Source: Streptosporangium amethystogenes
GTDB lineage: Bacteria; Actinomycetota; Actinomycetes; Streptosporangiales; Streptosporangiaceae
Length of the DNA: 64,000 nucleotides
Direction of reading: 5' to 3'
Assembly (NCBI RefSeq): GCF_000721075.1
Contig: NZ_JOEQ01000038.1
Span: 7,863-71,862 of the forward strand
Below are positions 45,205 through 54,224 of the stretch, piece after piece. How positions within the stretch are numbered: position 1 is the first letter of the stretch; every line of letters starts with the position of its first letter. The translations under genes were made by a program, and so were the position numbers. The notes beneath the pieces were generated by a model. It was not told where the DNA came from. It worked only from the letters and a program-made list of their open reading frames with translations, and searched no databases.

Positions 45205-47120
45205 CGCAGTTGCCAGGCCTGACATCCGGCCCCGCTGATGAGGGTGCTCTCCGGGATTGCGTGCGCTCGGTTCCAGAGCTCGAACTGCAGCAGCGCCCAC
45301 AGTCGGGCGCCGTGGTCGGCGCCGTTCATGTGCCTCCGGAGCAGCTCCTGGACCACCGCTGGTCGGAACAGGCCTCTGCTGCGGGCGGTGTCGTCGGTGA
45401 GCATGTCGTAGGCAAGTTCCCGCAGTTCGCCACGGAGCCACGCAGCGAGAGGCACACTGAACCCCTTTTTGGGATAGCGCAGCAGCTGTTCGGGGAGCCA
45501 GGGGGCCACCGCGCGTTTGAGCAGGAGTTTGGTCTGGCCGCTGCGGATGTGCAGCGCGCTGGGAAGGGCGGCCGCCCACTCCATTATGTGGTGGTCCAGG
45601 AACGGTGAGCGGGCCTCCAGCGAGTTGGCCATCGATGTGATGTCAGCCTTGACCAACAGGTCACCCGGGAGATAAGTGAGGGTGTCGACATCCATGACAC
45701 GGCCGAGATCGGTCTCAGCGGACGAACCCTGGAAGACCTCCTCCAGCAGGAGGTAGCTGTCCACCCCCGTCAGTAAGTCCCGGAGCGCGTCGCTGTAGAT
45801 CTCGGATTTCTGCTCCGGCGTGAAGTAGGACATCAGGCGGGCGTAGCGCTGTGATGGACGCGCCGCGGCGAACCTCATCAGCCGGCCCAGCCGGTGGGGC
45901 AGGGATCGGGAGTCGCTCCGCTCGCTCACGAGGGTGCCGGCGCGCGTGAGCGTCGCCGCCAGGGCCGGGGGCAGCGCCGGAATCCTACGGGCCTGGTTCA
46001 TCAACGCGTAGCGCTGGTAGCCGCCGAAGCACTCGTCGCCGCCGTCTCCGTTGAGCGCGACGGTGACATGCTGCCGGCTCAGCTGGGCCACGTAGAAACT
46101 GGGGATCGCCGAGGAGTCGGCGAACGGTTCGTCGAAGTGCCAGGCGAGGCGTGGCAGCATGTCGAGCAGGTTCGATGTCACGACGAGCTCATGGTGATCA
46201 GTGGAGTACCGGTCGGCGATCATCCGTGCTTTGTGGCGTTCGTCGTACCGACTGTCCTCGAAGCCGATGCAGAATGTCTTGACCGGCTCGGTGCTCTGCA
46301 TCGCCATGGCGGCGACCACGGCGGAGGAGTCTATGCCCCCGGACAGGAATGCCCCGATGGGCCGCTCGCTCACCATGCGGATCCGGGTCGCGTCCAAGAT
46401 TAGCTCGCGTAGCCGTTCCTCCTCCTCCCGCTGGTCCACTACCGGTCGTGGGGTGCGGTCCGGCCGCCAATAGCGGTTGACCGTGATCCTGCCGTGTTCC
46501 CAGACGAGCACATGTCCGGGGGAGAGCTTGTGCACGCCCTGGTAGATGGACCACGGCGCGGGGACGTACTGGTACGTCAGGTAGTGATGCAGGGCGACGG
46601 GATCGATCTCGCGGCCCATGCCGGGGTCCTGTGCGAGGGACTTCAGCTCGGACGCGAACCGGATAGAGGAGTGGTCGGCCCGCCAGTAGAGCGGTTTCTT
46701 ACCCACCCGGTCCCTGGCCAGAACCAGCCGCTGGCGGTCTCGATCCCAGATGGCGAAAGCGAACATCCCCCTGAGCCGGTGAACGAGCTCTACGCCGAAC
46801 TCTTCGTAGAGATGCACCAGGCATTCGGAGTCTCCGGCGGTACGCAGACGGTGCCCCTTGGCGATCAACATCTCGCGGAGCTCGGCGAAGTTGTAGATCT
46901 CGCCGTTGAACACGGCCACGACGCGGTTGTCCTCGTTGTAGACGGGCTGGTCGCCGGTCGCCACATCGATGATCGCCAGTCGGCGCATGCCGAGTGCCGA
47001 GTGTTCGTCACTGTGGAAGCCCGCGCCGTCCGGTCCCCGGTGCACGATCACATCGCACATGCGGCGGACGAGTTCGGGGTCTGGGTGTGATGTTGTGGTC
47101 ATTCCGGCTATTCCACACAT
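45201..47120 (-). CDS. asnB: AsnB-type glutamine-dependent amidotransferase, 639 aa
   Basis: An N-terminal class II glutamine amidotransferase with Cys2 (MCGIAGM), HRGPDGAG and NGEIYNF is followed by a synthetase domain with the PP-loop FLSGGIDSSAV near residue 265. Primary asparagine synthetases look alike, but members inside polysaccharide loci often amidate a sugar carboxylate or peptide group. The position between GT4 and flippase genes favours that role. ATG 47120 overlaps the GT4 end by 13 bases; the long open frame upstream to 47831 is antisense to GT4 and rejected. Confidence 0.92.
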   Translation of the reverse strand: MCGIAGMTTTSHPDPELVRRMCDVIVHRGPDGAGFHSDEHSALGMRRLAIIDVATGDQPVYNEDNRVVAVFNGEIYNFAELREMLIAKGHRLRTAGDSECLVHLYEEFGVELVHRLRGMFAFAIWDRDRQRLVLARDRVGKKPLYWRADHSSIRFASELKSLAQDPGMGREIDPVALHHYLTYQYVPAPWSIYQGVHKLSPGHVLVWEHGRITVNRYWRPDRTPRPVVDQREEEERLRELILDATRIRMVSERPIGAFLSGGIDSSAVVAAMAMQSTEPVKTFCIGFEDSRYDERHKARMIADRYSTDHHELVVTSNLLDMLPRLAWHFDEPFADSSAIPSFYVAQLSRQHVTVALNGDGGDECFGGYQRYALMNQARRIPALPPALAATLTRAGTLVSERSDSRSLPHRLGRLMRFAAARPSQRYARLMSYFTPEQKSEIYSDALRDLLTGVDSYLLLEEVFQGSSAETDLGRVMDVDTLTYLPGDLLVKADITSMANSLEARSPFLDHHIMEWAAALPSALHIRSGQTKLLLKRAVAPWLPEQLLRYPKKGFSVPLAAWLRGELRELAYDMLTDDTARSRGLFRPAVVQELLRRHMNGADHGARLWALLQFELWNRAHAIPESTLISGAGCQAWQLR

Positions 47121-47279
47121 CGGGTCTCCAGGAGTTGGTGGTACAGGTTGATGTGCTGGGTGGTCATGGCGGTTGCGTCGAGGTTCTTGCGTGCCCAGGC
47201 GCGTGCTGCGGTCGCCAGGGTGGTGGCGTGCTGGGGGTGGGTGAGCAGGTGGGTGATGGCTTCGGCCAGGGCTGCGGGG
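47067..47279. repeat. 213-base direct repeat, copy 2 (intact GT4-asnB junction)
   Basis: Source-like copy of the repeat at 44560-44772; here both the GT4 C-terminus and the asnB start are intact and in frame. Confidence 0.93.
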
Positions 47280-48292
47280 TCGGCGGGGGGGACGAGGAGG
47301 CCGCGGTCTTCGAGGAGTTCGGGTGTGCCGCCTACCGAGGTGGCGATGATGGGCCGGCCGGCGGCCATCGCTTCCATGACCGCGTTGCTGAGGCCTTCGG
47401 ACAGGGAGGGCAGTACGACGATGTCGGTGCGGGCCAGGAGGCCGGCGGTATCGGTGCGGGATCCGAGGAAGCGGACGTCGAGGCCGAGTGTGGTGGCCTG
47501 GGTTTGGAGGGGGGCGTATTCGGGGCCGTCGCCGACGAGGATGATCGTGCAGGGGTTGCCCTGCCGGGCCAGGGTGGCGGCGGCGTCGACCAGGAACCGG
47601 TGCCCTTTGATCTCCAGGAGGTTGGCCACGCACAGGATGACGGGCAGTGGGGTGTCGATGTTCTCTGGTTCGGCCGGGTCGAAGGCAGTTTCGGGGAGGC
47701 CGTTGTAGATCACGCTGAGTTTGTGCGCGGGGAGGTGTTCGACGGTGCGGGCGTCCTCGGCGACGGCGGCGGCGTTGGCGATGACGTGGTCGGTGATGCG
47801 GTTCACGGCCCGTTCCAGAGTCAGCACCCACCAGCGTTCCCGCTTGAAGAAGCTCAGACTGCGCCGGCCCGCGACGACGACCGGAACCCCCGCCAGCCGG
47901 GCGGCGGGTGGAGCCACGACGTAACCGAAGTAGAGAAACGCATGCAGCACCTGAGGCCTCAGACGTCGCAACAGACGTATGAGACGGGCGGCGGCGCGCA
48001 GGTTGGCGACCAGGGCCGACGGTTCAGGGGAGAGGGACGCGAAGCCGAGCCGGTGTACCTCGATCCCCACCAGGCGCAAAGTCTTCGCATACCCCTCATC
48101 TCCCCGCAGGACGAGCACGCTGACGTCGATATTCCTCGCGTGCAGTTGCCGGGCCAGCAGGGAGACCTGCGCCTCGGTCCCCCCGGGCAGCGTCAGCTGC
48201 GGAATGAGAAGCGCGACGCGCCGGAGGCCGGACCTATCGCTGGCCGCCACGACGTTCCCCTTCCGGAGGCTGCTCTTCGGTATGAAATCCAA
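47108..48292 (-). CDS. GT4-family glycosyltransferase, 394 aa
   Basis: GT-B fold retaining transferase: the N-terminal LIPQLTLPGGTEAQVSLLAR loop, NGLPETAFDP in the linker, VGDGPEYAPLQTQA, and the E-X7-E site LSEGLSNAVMEAMAAGRP. The C-terminal tail is the part copied into the relic at 44.6 kb. It precedes asnB with a 13-base overlap, so glycosylation and amidation are translationally linked. Sugar donor and acceptor unknown. Confidence 0.9.
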   Translation of the reverse strand: MDFIPKSSLRKGNVVAASDRSGLRRVALLIPQLTLPGGTEAQVSLLARQLHARNIDVSVLVLRGDEGYAKTLRLVGIEVHRLGFASLSPEPSALVANLRAAARLIRLLRRLRPQVLHAFLYFGYVVAPPAARLAGVPVVVAGRRSLSFFKRERWWVLTLERAVNRITDHVIANAAAVAEDARTVEHLPAHKLSVIYNGLPETAFDPAEPENIDTPLPVILCVANLLEIKGHRFLVDAAATLARQGNPCTIILVGDGPEYAPLQTQATTLGLDVRFLGSRTDTAGLLARTDIVVLPSLSEGLSNAVMEAMAAGRPIIATSVGGTPELLEDRGLLVPPADPAALAEAITHLLTHPQHATTLATAARAWARKNLDATAMTTQHINLYHQLLETRCVE

Positions 48293-48469
48293 TGTGAGGT
48301 GCCACGTCCGCGGTTCTCAGCCGGAGTGGTCGTCAGGTGTGCGGTGAGGGTGGGGACGTGACCGGCCGGCCGGGCGGGGCCGTTTGACAGGCGTCACCCT
48401 GAGGAGGATCGAGAGAAGTCGGCCGCCGAGCCTGGCCAGGCGCGCCGATCGCCGACGTGCGGACGCCGG

Positions 48470-49465
48470 TTATTTGACGCCGCGGATGACGTACAGCCCG
48501 CGGTGACGTTCGATGGAGACCTCACGCAAAGCCAGCTCCTGCGTCCACCGCTCAAGGCGCCGCCGGGTCTGCGGCTTTTCGTAGCGCGGCGAGAGCCAGT
48601 CGAAGGTGTCCAGTACCGACCAGCTCCGGGCGGTCTCCCTGTCCGTCACACCCAGATAGCGATGGTTCGCGACCGGGATCAGGCGTGCCAGGCACTGTCC
48701 CGCCCACGGGACGGCGCTGAGCTTCATGGACAGGGGGAGCAGCTTCGGCACGGCCTTCTCCACGAGGGCGTAGAGCTTGGCGGAAGGCACGTGTTTGGTG
48801 ATCGGACGCAGCAACTGCCGGGGATGGGGATAGGCGACGATCGCCGCGTACACGTCGATGCAGAACCGGCCGCCGGGCCGCAGATAGCGGAACAGCGTCT
48901 TGAACGTCTTTTCGACGTCCGGCGTGTGCTGGATCACCCCGCAGCAGAACAGGAAGTCGAACGACTCCTCGGGAAACGGCAGTGCGTAGATGCTGGCCTG
49001 GACAAGCCTCAAATGAGGAAAGTGGCCGTTCGAGGCGGCGTTGGCGTGGACGGCGCTGGATATGTCGACCGACGTCACCTGGGCGCCGGTCTCGCACAGG
49101 ACCTCGGTGAACCGCCCCGCCCCGCTGCCGCATTCGAGCACGGTCTTTCCCGTGAGCTCGGCGGCCGACCAGCCGCTCGCGTTCATCAGTCGATCACGCG
49201 AGATCGGCATGCCGGAGTGTGAGTCAAGCTGCGTCAGCCGGTGCTGGTTCCACTGGTATCCGAACCCCTCCGCGTAGTTGTCCCGGGGAACGAACCGTGG
49301 AATTCCATTGTCGATGGGGTACGCGGTCGAGCACGAATCGCACCGGAGTTCGGCCGCGGCACGGAGTGGACCATGGCAGCGCGGGCAGCACAGCACGGAC
49401 TGCCAGACGGTCTCGTTGTCCGTCTCGATGTCCGTGCCGCCGTCTACGCGTTTGGAAAGAGTCAT
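48470..49465 (-). CDS. Zinc-ribbon SAM-dependent methyltransferase, 331 aa
   Basis: The first 60 residues form a Trm112-like zinc ribbon (CCPRCHGPLR and LRCDSCSTAYPIDNGIPRF). The methyltransferase domain follows, with motif I VLECGSGAGRFTEVL near residue 110 and the SVDISSA acidic strand. Such fusions methylate sugars in O-antigen and glycan loci. ATG 49465 is chosen; the frame extends nine codons upstream. A frameshifted copy of its 5' part is found at 60.26-60.57 kb. Confidence 0.87.
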   Translation of the reverse strand: MTLSKRVDGGTDIETDNETVWQSVLCCPRCHGPLRAAAELRCDSCSTAYPIDNGIPRFVPRDNYAEGFGYQWNQHRLTQLDSHSGMPISRDRLMNASGWSAAELTGKTVLECGSGAGRFTEVLCETGAQVTSVDISSAVHANAASNGHFPHLRLVQASIYALPFPEESFDFLFCCGVIQHTPDVEKTFKTLFRYLRPGGRFCIDVYAAIVAYPHPRQLLRPITKHVPSAKLYALVEKAVPKLLPLSMKLSAVPWAGQCLARLIPVANHRYLGVTDRETARSWSVLDTFDWLSPRYEKPQTRRRLERWTQELALREVSIERHRGLYVIRGVK

Positions 49466-49676
49466 TCGATTGCCTATCCAGCAAGACAACAAGGACGGCC
49501 ACGCCGGCTGGTCCCTGGTTCCCGAGTCATGTTACGGAGTGTGACCGCTCGGACACGAACAGGTGGAAGGGTGTGTCCCGAGACGGACCGTTGAAAAAGT
49601 TGAAAAAGACGACGGGTTTCGTCCCTCGCACAGGAAAACGTGAAGCTGTTTTGGGCGCAACATGATCCGCTCTCAT

Positions 49677-50930
49677 CTAGCGTTGGGCGCGGTGACCGAT
49701 CGGTATGTTCAGATCTGTCGCGAACTTCTGACGTATGAGGCGCGCGTAGGTGCTCAGGTATCGATTGACGAGCCTGTCGCTGGTTAGGTGGTCCACCGCC
49801 CACGCCTGCGCCGAGGCGCCCAGTCGCTTCGCGAGCACGTGATCGGTGAGCAGGCGTTGGATCGCGTCGGCCAGAGCGGCGGCGTCGGCCGGGGGGACGA
49901 GCAGCCCGCGGTTCTCTTCGAGGAGCTCGGGTACGCCGCCGACGCGCGTCGAGACCGTGGGAAGTCCGGCTGCCATCGCCTCCATGATGCAGTTCCCGAG
50001 GGCCTCTGCCAGTGTCGGATGGGCCATGATGTCGGCGCGGGCCAGCCAGGCGTGCACGTCGGTTCGGAAGCCGGGAAAACGAACGTCGATTCCGAGCTGC
50101 TCCGCTTGCTTCTCCAGGTTGCCGCGTTCCGGTCCGTCCCCGATCAAAACGATGGTGCACCTCAGCCCGCGGAGTTCGAGGAGCGCCGCGGCGTCGAGCA
50201 GGTAGCGGTGACCCTTGAGGGGCTGAAGCCTGCTCACGCAGACCACGACGGGGAACTCCGTTTCCAAGGGGGCCGGGCTGTGTGGAAGAAACGCCGTGGG
50301 TGGGAGGCCGTTGTGGATCACGCTGATTTTGTGGTGGACGCGGAAGCGGCTTGAGAGCTCGTCAGCGATGCTCTGGCTGACCGGAACGATGTGATCGGCC
50401 ATGTGGTTGGCGGCCCTGTCTATGAGCGATGTCAGAAGACCTCTGCCGGTGATCATGAGTGGTGTGTGACGTCCCGCCACCACTAAAGGGACCCCGGCCA
50501 ACTTACCTGCTGGTACACCGATGGCGTAGGAGTGGAACAGGTGGGCGTGAAGCACGTGAGGTCGGGCCTGGCGCAGGAGGCGTACGAGACGGCAGAACGC
50601 CGCGATGTCGCAGAGGAGCGCTCGCCGCCAGCCGGCGGTGCTGATGGTCCGGAAGCGCAGATGCACCACGGGAACCCCCGCATCCTGGAGAAACGCTTCG
50701 AAGGGGCCACCGTCGAAGAGCAGGAGTACGCGGCTGTCAACACCGCGGGCACGTAGTTCCTTGGCGCGCAGTACGACTTGGCTTTCCGCGCCACCTATGC
50801 CCATAGTGCCGATCATGTAGAAAACGCGTAATTCTCGGCCACCCGTCAGGCGACGATTACGCCCGAGGTGTCGTCCCTTATGATTTCTGATCATGGCTGT
50901 AGCATTACAGATCGCGACTGTATCTCCCAT
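49677..50930 (-). CDS. GT4-family glycosyltransferase, 417 aa
   Basis: It has the full GT4 layout: MIGTMGIGGAESQVVLRAKE at the N-terminus, HAHLFHSYAIGVPAGKLAGV, HNGLPPTAFLPHSP, IGDGPERGNLEKQAEQLG and the E-X7-E site LAEALGNCIMEAMAAG. It is related to the 47.1 kb GT4 but clearly separate. Starts at 50930 and 50894 (both ATG) are possible; no decisive ribosome site is visible. The 211 bases to the methyltransferase gene suggest separate initiation. Confidence 0.89.
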   Translation of the reverse strand: MGDTVAICNATAMIRNHKGRHLGRNRRLTGGRELRVFYMIGTMGIGGAESQVVLRAKELRARGVDSRVLLLFDGGPFEAFLQDAGVPVVHLRFRTISTAGWRRALLCDIAAFCRLVRLLRQARPHVLHAHLFHSYAIGVPAGKLAGVPLVVAGRHTPLMITGRGLLTSLIDRAANHMADHIVPVSQSIADELSSRFRVHHKISVIHNGLPPTAFLPHSPAPLETEFPVVVCVSRLQPLKGHRYLLDAAALLELRGLRCTIVLIGDGPERGNLEKQAEQLGIDVRFPGFRTDVHAWLARADIMAHPTLAEALGNCIMEAMAAGLPTVSTRVGGVPELLEENRGLLVPPADAAALADAIQRLLTDHVLAKRLGASAQAWAVDHLTSDRLVNRYLSTYARLIRQKFATDLNIPIGHRAQR

Positions 50931-51040
50931 TCCAGGAGGTGGCGTGTCTCACTGTTCATCCGTATTGGCCGGCCCATGTGAACGAATGGCAAATACATTG
51001 AAAAACATGGCCGTCCAAATCTGACCAGGACGCTCGTGTC

Positions 51041-53419
51041 GTGAGACTTGCGTGCATGGCTAAGACTTCGCGCCTTCAAAGTCCCTTGCCGGATCCTCTT
51101 GAACTTATGGGAAAAGTGTCGGCAAATCGGACTCTACATAAACAAAGATGGCCTATTTGGTGGCGGAGGGTCTGGTGCTTTCACGTATTTAGATGGTTTC
51201 CCGCGGCGTTTGTGACCATATTTGCTGTGACGGTGCTGGGTTTCTTTGGGGTTTCCGTCCGGGATATGGCCTGCTTCGGCGCCTACATCGCGCTGGGGCT
51301 CGCGCTCCCGGGGCTGCTGCTGATCCGCGCCCTATACGGCGGCAGGCGGACGCTGACCGAGGAGATCGCCCTCGGGCTGACGCTCGGCTACGCGATCGAG
51401 GTGCTCACCTATGTCGCCGTCCGCGCGGCCGGGATGCCGCTGCTCGTCATGGCCTGGCCGATCACCACCTACGCGGTCTTCATCGCCGTTCCCCGCCTGC
51501 GCCGGCACTGGAGAGGCGGGCGTCGCCTTACCACGCCGCTCTGGTGGTCCTGGTCCCTCGCCCTGGTCACCATCTATCTGATCGCCTGGAGCGCCGCCAA
51601 GTTCTTCAGGACGCATGCTCTGACGTGGCCGGCGCTTGGGACGGCCAATCTCGACATGCCGTTCCACCTGGCGCTGATCGGCGAGTTGAAGCACCATATG
51701 CCGCCCACGGTGCCGATGGTCGCCGGTGAGCCACTCTTCTACCACTGGTTCGTCTACGCCCACCTCGCGGCGGCGAGCTGGATCACCGGCGTGGAACCGC
51801 TGGTGCTGCTGTTCAGACTCTTCATGCTGCCCATGATGGTCGCCTTCGTCGTCCTGATAGGGATGATTGGACGGCGCGTGGTGGGCGCCTGGTCGGCTGG
51901 GTTGCTGGCTGTCGCGGGCACTGTCTTCATGGAGGCCCCGAACCTGTACCTGGGAACAAGCGTCGGAATCTTCACGTGGCGTCCCCCTCAGTCGTGGCTG
52001 AGCCCCACCCAGGCCTTCGGTGCTCTCCTCTTCGTGCCGGTCGTCATCCTCCTGATCAACCTTCTTGAGCGCAGGCGCGTCGCCCTCGGCTCCTGGATTC
52101 TCCTGGGCGTCTTCCTCGTGGCGGTGATGGGGGCCAAGGCCACCTACCTACCCCTGCTCGCCATCGGCCTGGCGGCGATCGCGGTGATCGAGGTGGCGAG
52201 ACGACGCCAGATGCCCTGGCGCGTGCTCGTCGTGCTGGTGACCACCGTGATGTGCTTTCTTTACGCGCAGTTCGTGCTGTTCGGCCAGGCGCGCCTAGGG
52301 ATGATCGTCGAACCGCTCGCCATGACCCGCAAGATATGGGCGGAGCTGACCGGTCAGGACGGAGACATCGAGCCATTGTCGGCCTCGGCTCTCGGCGTCA
52401 CGCTGCTGTACCTGCTGAGCTGGGTCATAGAGTGGTGCGGGATCTGGGGTCTGCTGAGCCGACCGCGGTTGCTGCTGCGGCCTGCCGTGGTTGTGATGCT
52501 CAGCATCGGGGCGGGGGGGTTCTGCGCCACGCTTCTGTTCGGGCACCCTCATCATGCCGAGATGTACTTCTCCGTGGCGTCCTATCCCTATCTGGCGATA
52601 GTCGCCGTCTACGGGATCTTCGTCATCGTTCGGCGGGCTCAGGTGCCTCCGCGCGTGACGGCGTACGCGGTCGGCGCGGCGATCGTAGCGACCTGCTCGA
52701 TCCGTATGATCTTCGGCGTCCGGATCCCCCTGGACCCGGGCCAGAGCGAGATCCTCCTGTACCGGCCGTATATCGCCTTTGCGGCTCTCGCCCTGCCGAT
52801 GATCGGCCTGCTCCTCGTCGCCAACAGGCGGCGCCTCGTCGTCGCCGGAGCCATCACGATCTCGATGGTCACGGCCGTCGGCCTGCCCGCGGCCTGGGCG
52901 GCCCGTGTCCTCTCGTCGGCCGTTCCCGCTCCGGCGGGCGGTGGCGCGGACACGGGCCCGGGAGTGCCGGCGCCGGTGATCCGCAGGGACGCCTTGACCG
53001 CCGGACGATGGTTGCGTGCCCACTCGGATCCGGATGACCTGGTCGCCACGGACACACATTGCCGAGGGAAATCCGAGAACCCCTGTGACAGCCGTGAGTT
53101 CTGGGTGTCCGCGCTGACCGAACGACGCGTGCTGGTGGAGGGGTGGGCGTTCAGCCCGGCGAATTACCAGCACTGGCACAGGGGCCTCATAGCGGAGCAC
53201 CTGCCGTTCTGGGACCAGGAGCGGATCCAGCTCAACGATGCCGCATTCCGATCGCCCTCGGCGGCTTCCATCCAGCGGTTACGGACGCGTTACGGCGTGC
53301 GCTGGCTGTTCGTCGACGAGCAGCACACCGGTGCGGACTCCAAGATCGGTGACGGCGCGAACCTGAGGTTCCGTTCCGGCGACTACGCCGTTTACGAGGT
53401 GCCAGACGGTACGGCCTGA
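51041..53419 (+). CDS. Large multi-pass membrane protein, GT-C-like, 792 aa
   Basis: After a 35-residue basic cytoplasmic start, about fourteen helices run to residue 630. A soluble outer domain of about 150 residues follows, with HCRGKSENPCDSREFWVSAL and ERRVLVEGWAFSPANYQHW. An acidic loop with TANLDMPFHLALIGELKHHM follows helix 5, where GT-C transferases place their catalytic Asp. The family is seen in actinobacterial glycan loci and is uncharacterised; a lipid-linked sugar transferase is the best guess. GTG 51041 and ATG 51056 are possible starts. The first 200 bases are notably AT-richer than the neighbours. Confidence 0.68.
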   Translation: MRLACMAKTSRLQSPLPDPLELMGKVSANRTLHKQRWPIWWRRVWCFHVFRWFPAAFVTIFAVTVLGFFGVSVRDMACFGAYIALGLALPGLLLIRALYGGRRTLTEEIALGLTLGYAIEVLTYVAVRAAGMPLLVMAWPITTYAVFIAVPRLRRHWRGGRRLTTPLWWSWSLALVTIYLIAWSAAKFFRTHALTWPALGTANLDMPFHLALIGELKHHMPPTVPMVAGEPLFYHWFVYAHLAAASWITGVEPLVLLFRLFMLPMMVAFVVLIGMIGRRVVGAWSAGLLAVAGTVFMEAPNLYLGTSVGIFTWRPPQSWLSPTQAFGALLFVPVVILLINLLERRRVALGSWILLGVFLVAVMGAKATYLPLLAIGLAAIAVIEVARRRQMPWRVLVVLVTTVMCFLYAQFVLFGQARLGMIVEPLAMTRKIWAELTGQDGDIEPLSASALGVTLLYLLSWVIEWCGIWGLLSRPRLLLRPAVVVMLSIGAGGFCATLLFGHPHHAEMYFSVASYPYLAIVAVYGIFVIVRRAQVPPRVTAYAVGAAIVATCSIRMIFGVRIPLDPGQSEILLYRPYIAFAALALPMIGLLLVANRRRLVVAGAITISMVTAVGLPAAWAARVLSSAVPAPAGGGADTGPGVPAPVIRRDALTAGRWLRAHSDPDDLVATDTHCRGKSENPCDSREFWVSALTERRVLVEGWAFSPANYQHWHRGLIAEHLPFWDQERIQLNDAAFRSPSAASIQRLRTRYGVRWLFVDEQHTGADSKIGDGANLRFRSGDYAVYEVPDGTA

Positions 53420-53525
53420 CTCCTTCGCCGCACCCCGACCCCGCCGGGGCCCGCCTATCAATCCTCATGCCGAGGTTGACCTGTGACAACGGATCGTGAC
53501 GGCCGGGCATGAGCCGGAGTGCCGG

Positions 53526-53741
53526 ATGGTTGAAACGGGGAGCCGAAGCGCCCGCAGCGAGCATTCGCATTCCGGGCGGAAAGACTTGTCTTGGCGTCAT
53601 CGCATCACCTATCCGATGAACAGTGCCATGGCGGCCATGGTCCGTTGCGCGCTCCTTGGCCTGGGGTTGCCGGCCGCCAATGGACATTCCGCAGCGGCGG
53701 AAACCTATGGCTCCGGCAACTTGTCGCCCGCCCTTCGGTAA
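53526..53741 (+). pseudogene. GtrA-family relic
   Basis: From ATG 53526 the frame reads MVETGSRSARSEHSHSG and then MNSAMAAMVRCALLGLGLPA, clearly aligning with the intact gtrA at 57216 (MVEVGSGTAHEKDSRPG; LASAMTAVVYCALLGLGLLA). It then runs into unrelated sequence and stops; the last two helices are absent. Upstream bases (GCCGGAGTGCC) also match, so the copy included the leader. Confidence 0.8.
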
Positions 53742-53744
53742 AGG

Positions 53745-54165
53745 CGGAGGACGGCATGCAGCCACTAATTCGAGTCCCGCATAAATTCAAGCGGACAGGT
53801 GGTCGCTGAGGCCATGCGTTCTTCGCGGAAGGGCTCAAACACCGGTGGAGGCACTTGTTCCGGCAGGCGGTAAGGGGACGAGATCGCGGACGCTGTCCCA
53901 CAGGCCGGCGAAACAACTGACCCCCCGTCACCGACAGGCCGGTGCTCTATTACTGGCTCGAAGCGGTTTGGGACGCGAGTGTCACCTGCGTGAGGATCGT
54001 CGTCGGCGACACGGCCTGCGAGATTCGGGAAGCGGCGGGCGACGGCTCCGGGGGCGGCCTCGATGTGCCCTTCCTCGCCGGGGAGGAGCCCTCCGGCCTG
54101 GCGCGCTGCGTCCTGACCGCCTGCGACTTCTCGCCGGCCAGCCGTTCATGGAGAGGATCGCCCAG
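53745..54165 (+). pseudogene. rmlA 5' relic (nucleotidylyltransferase fragment)
   Basis: The sequence from 53745 follows the intact region 57715-58130: the leader CTAATT..CGCATAAATT..GGTCGCTG, a MEALVPAGGKGTRSRTLSH start (intact: MKALVLAGGKGTRLRPLTH) and later VVGDTACEIREAAGDGS. Small indels shift the frame, and the homology ends near the equivalent of residue 105. It cannot make an enzyme. It sits right behind the gtrA relic in the same order as the intact pair. Confidence 0.85.
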
Positions 54166-54224
54166 ATCATGGGCTGGTATCGGAACAACGAGCCATGGTA
54201 GCGACGGTTGAAGGAGAGGACCTG

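Noticed and set aside
47121..47831. Upstream extension of the asnB frame by 237 codons
   Set aside because: Class II amidotransferases need Cys at position 2 after Met cleavage, which fixes the start at 47120; the extension is antisense-like Arg/Pro/His-rich sequence.
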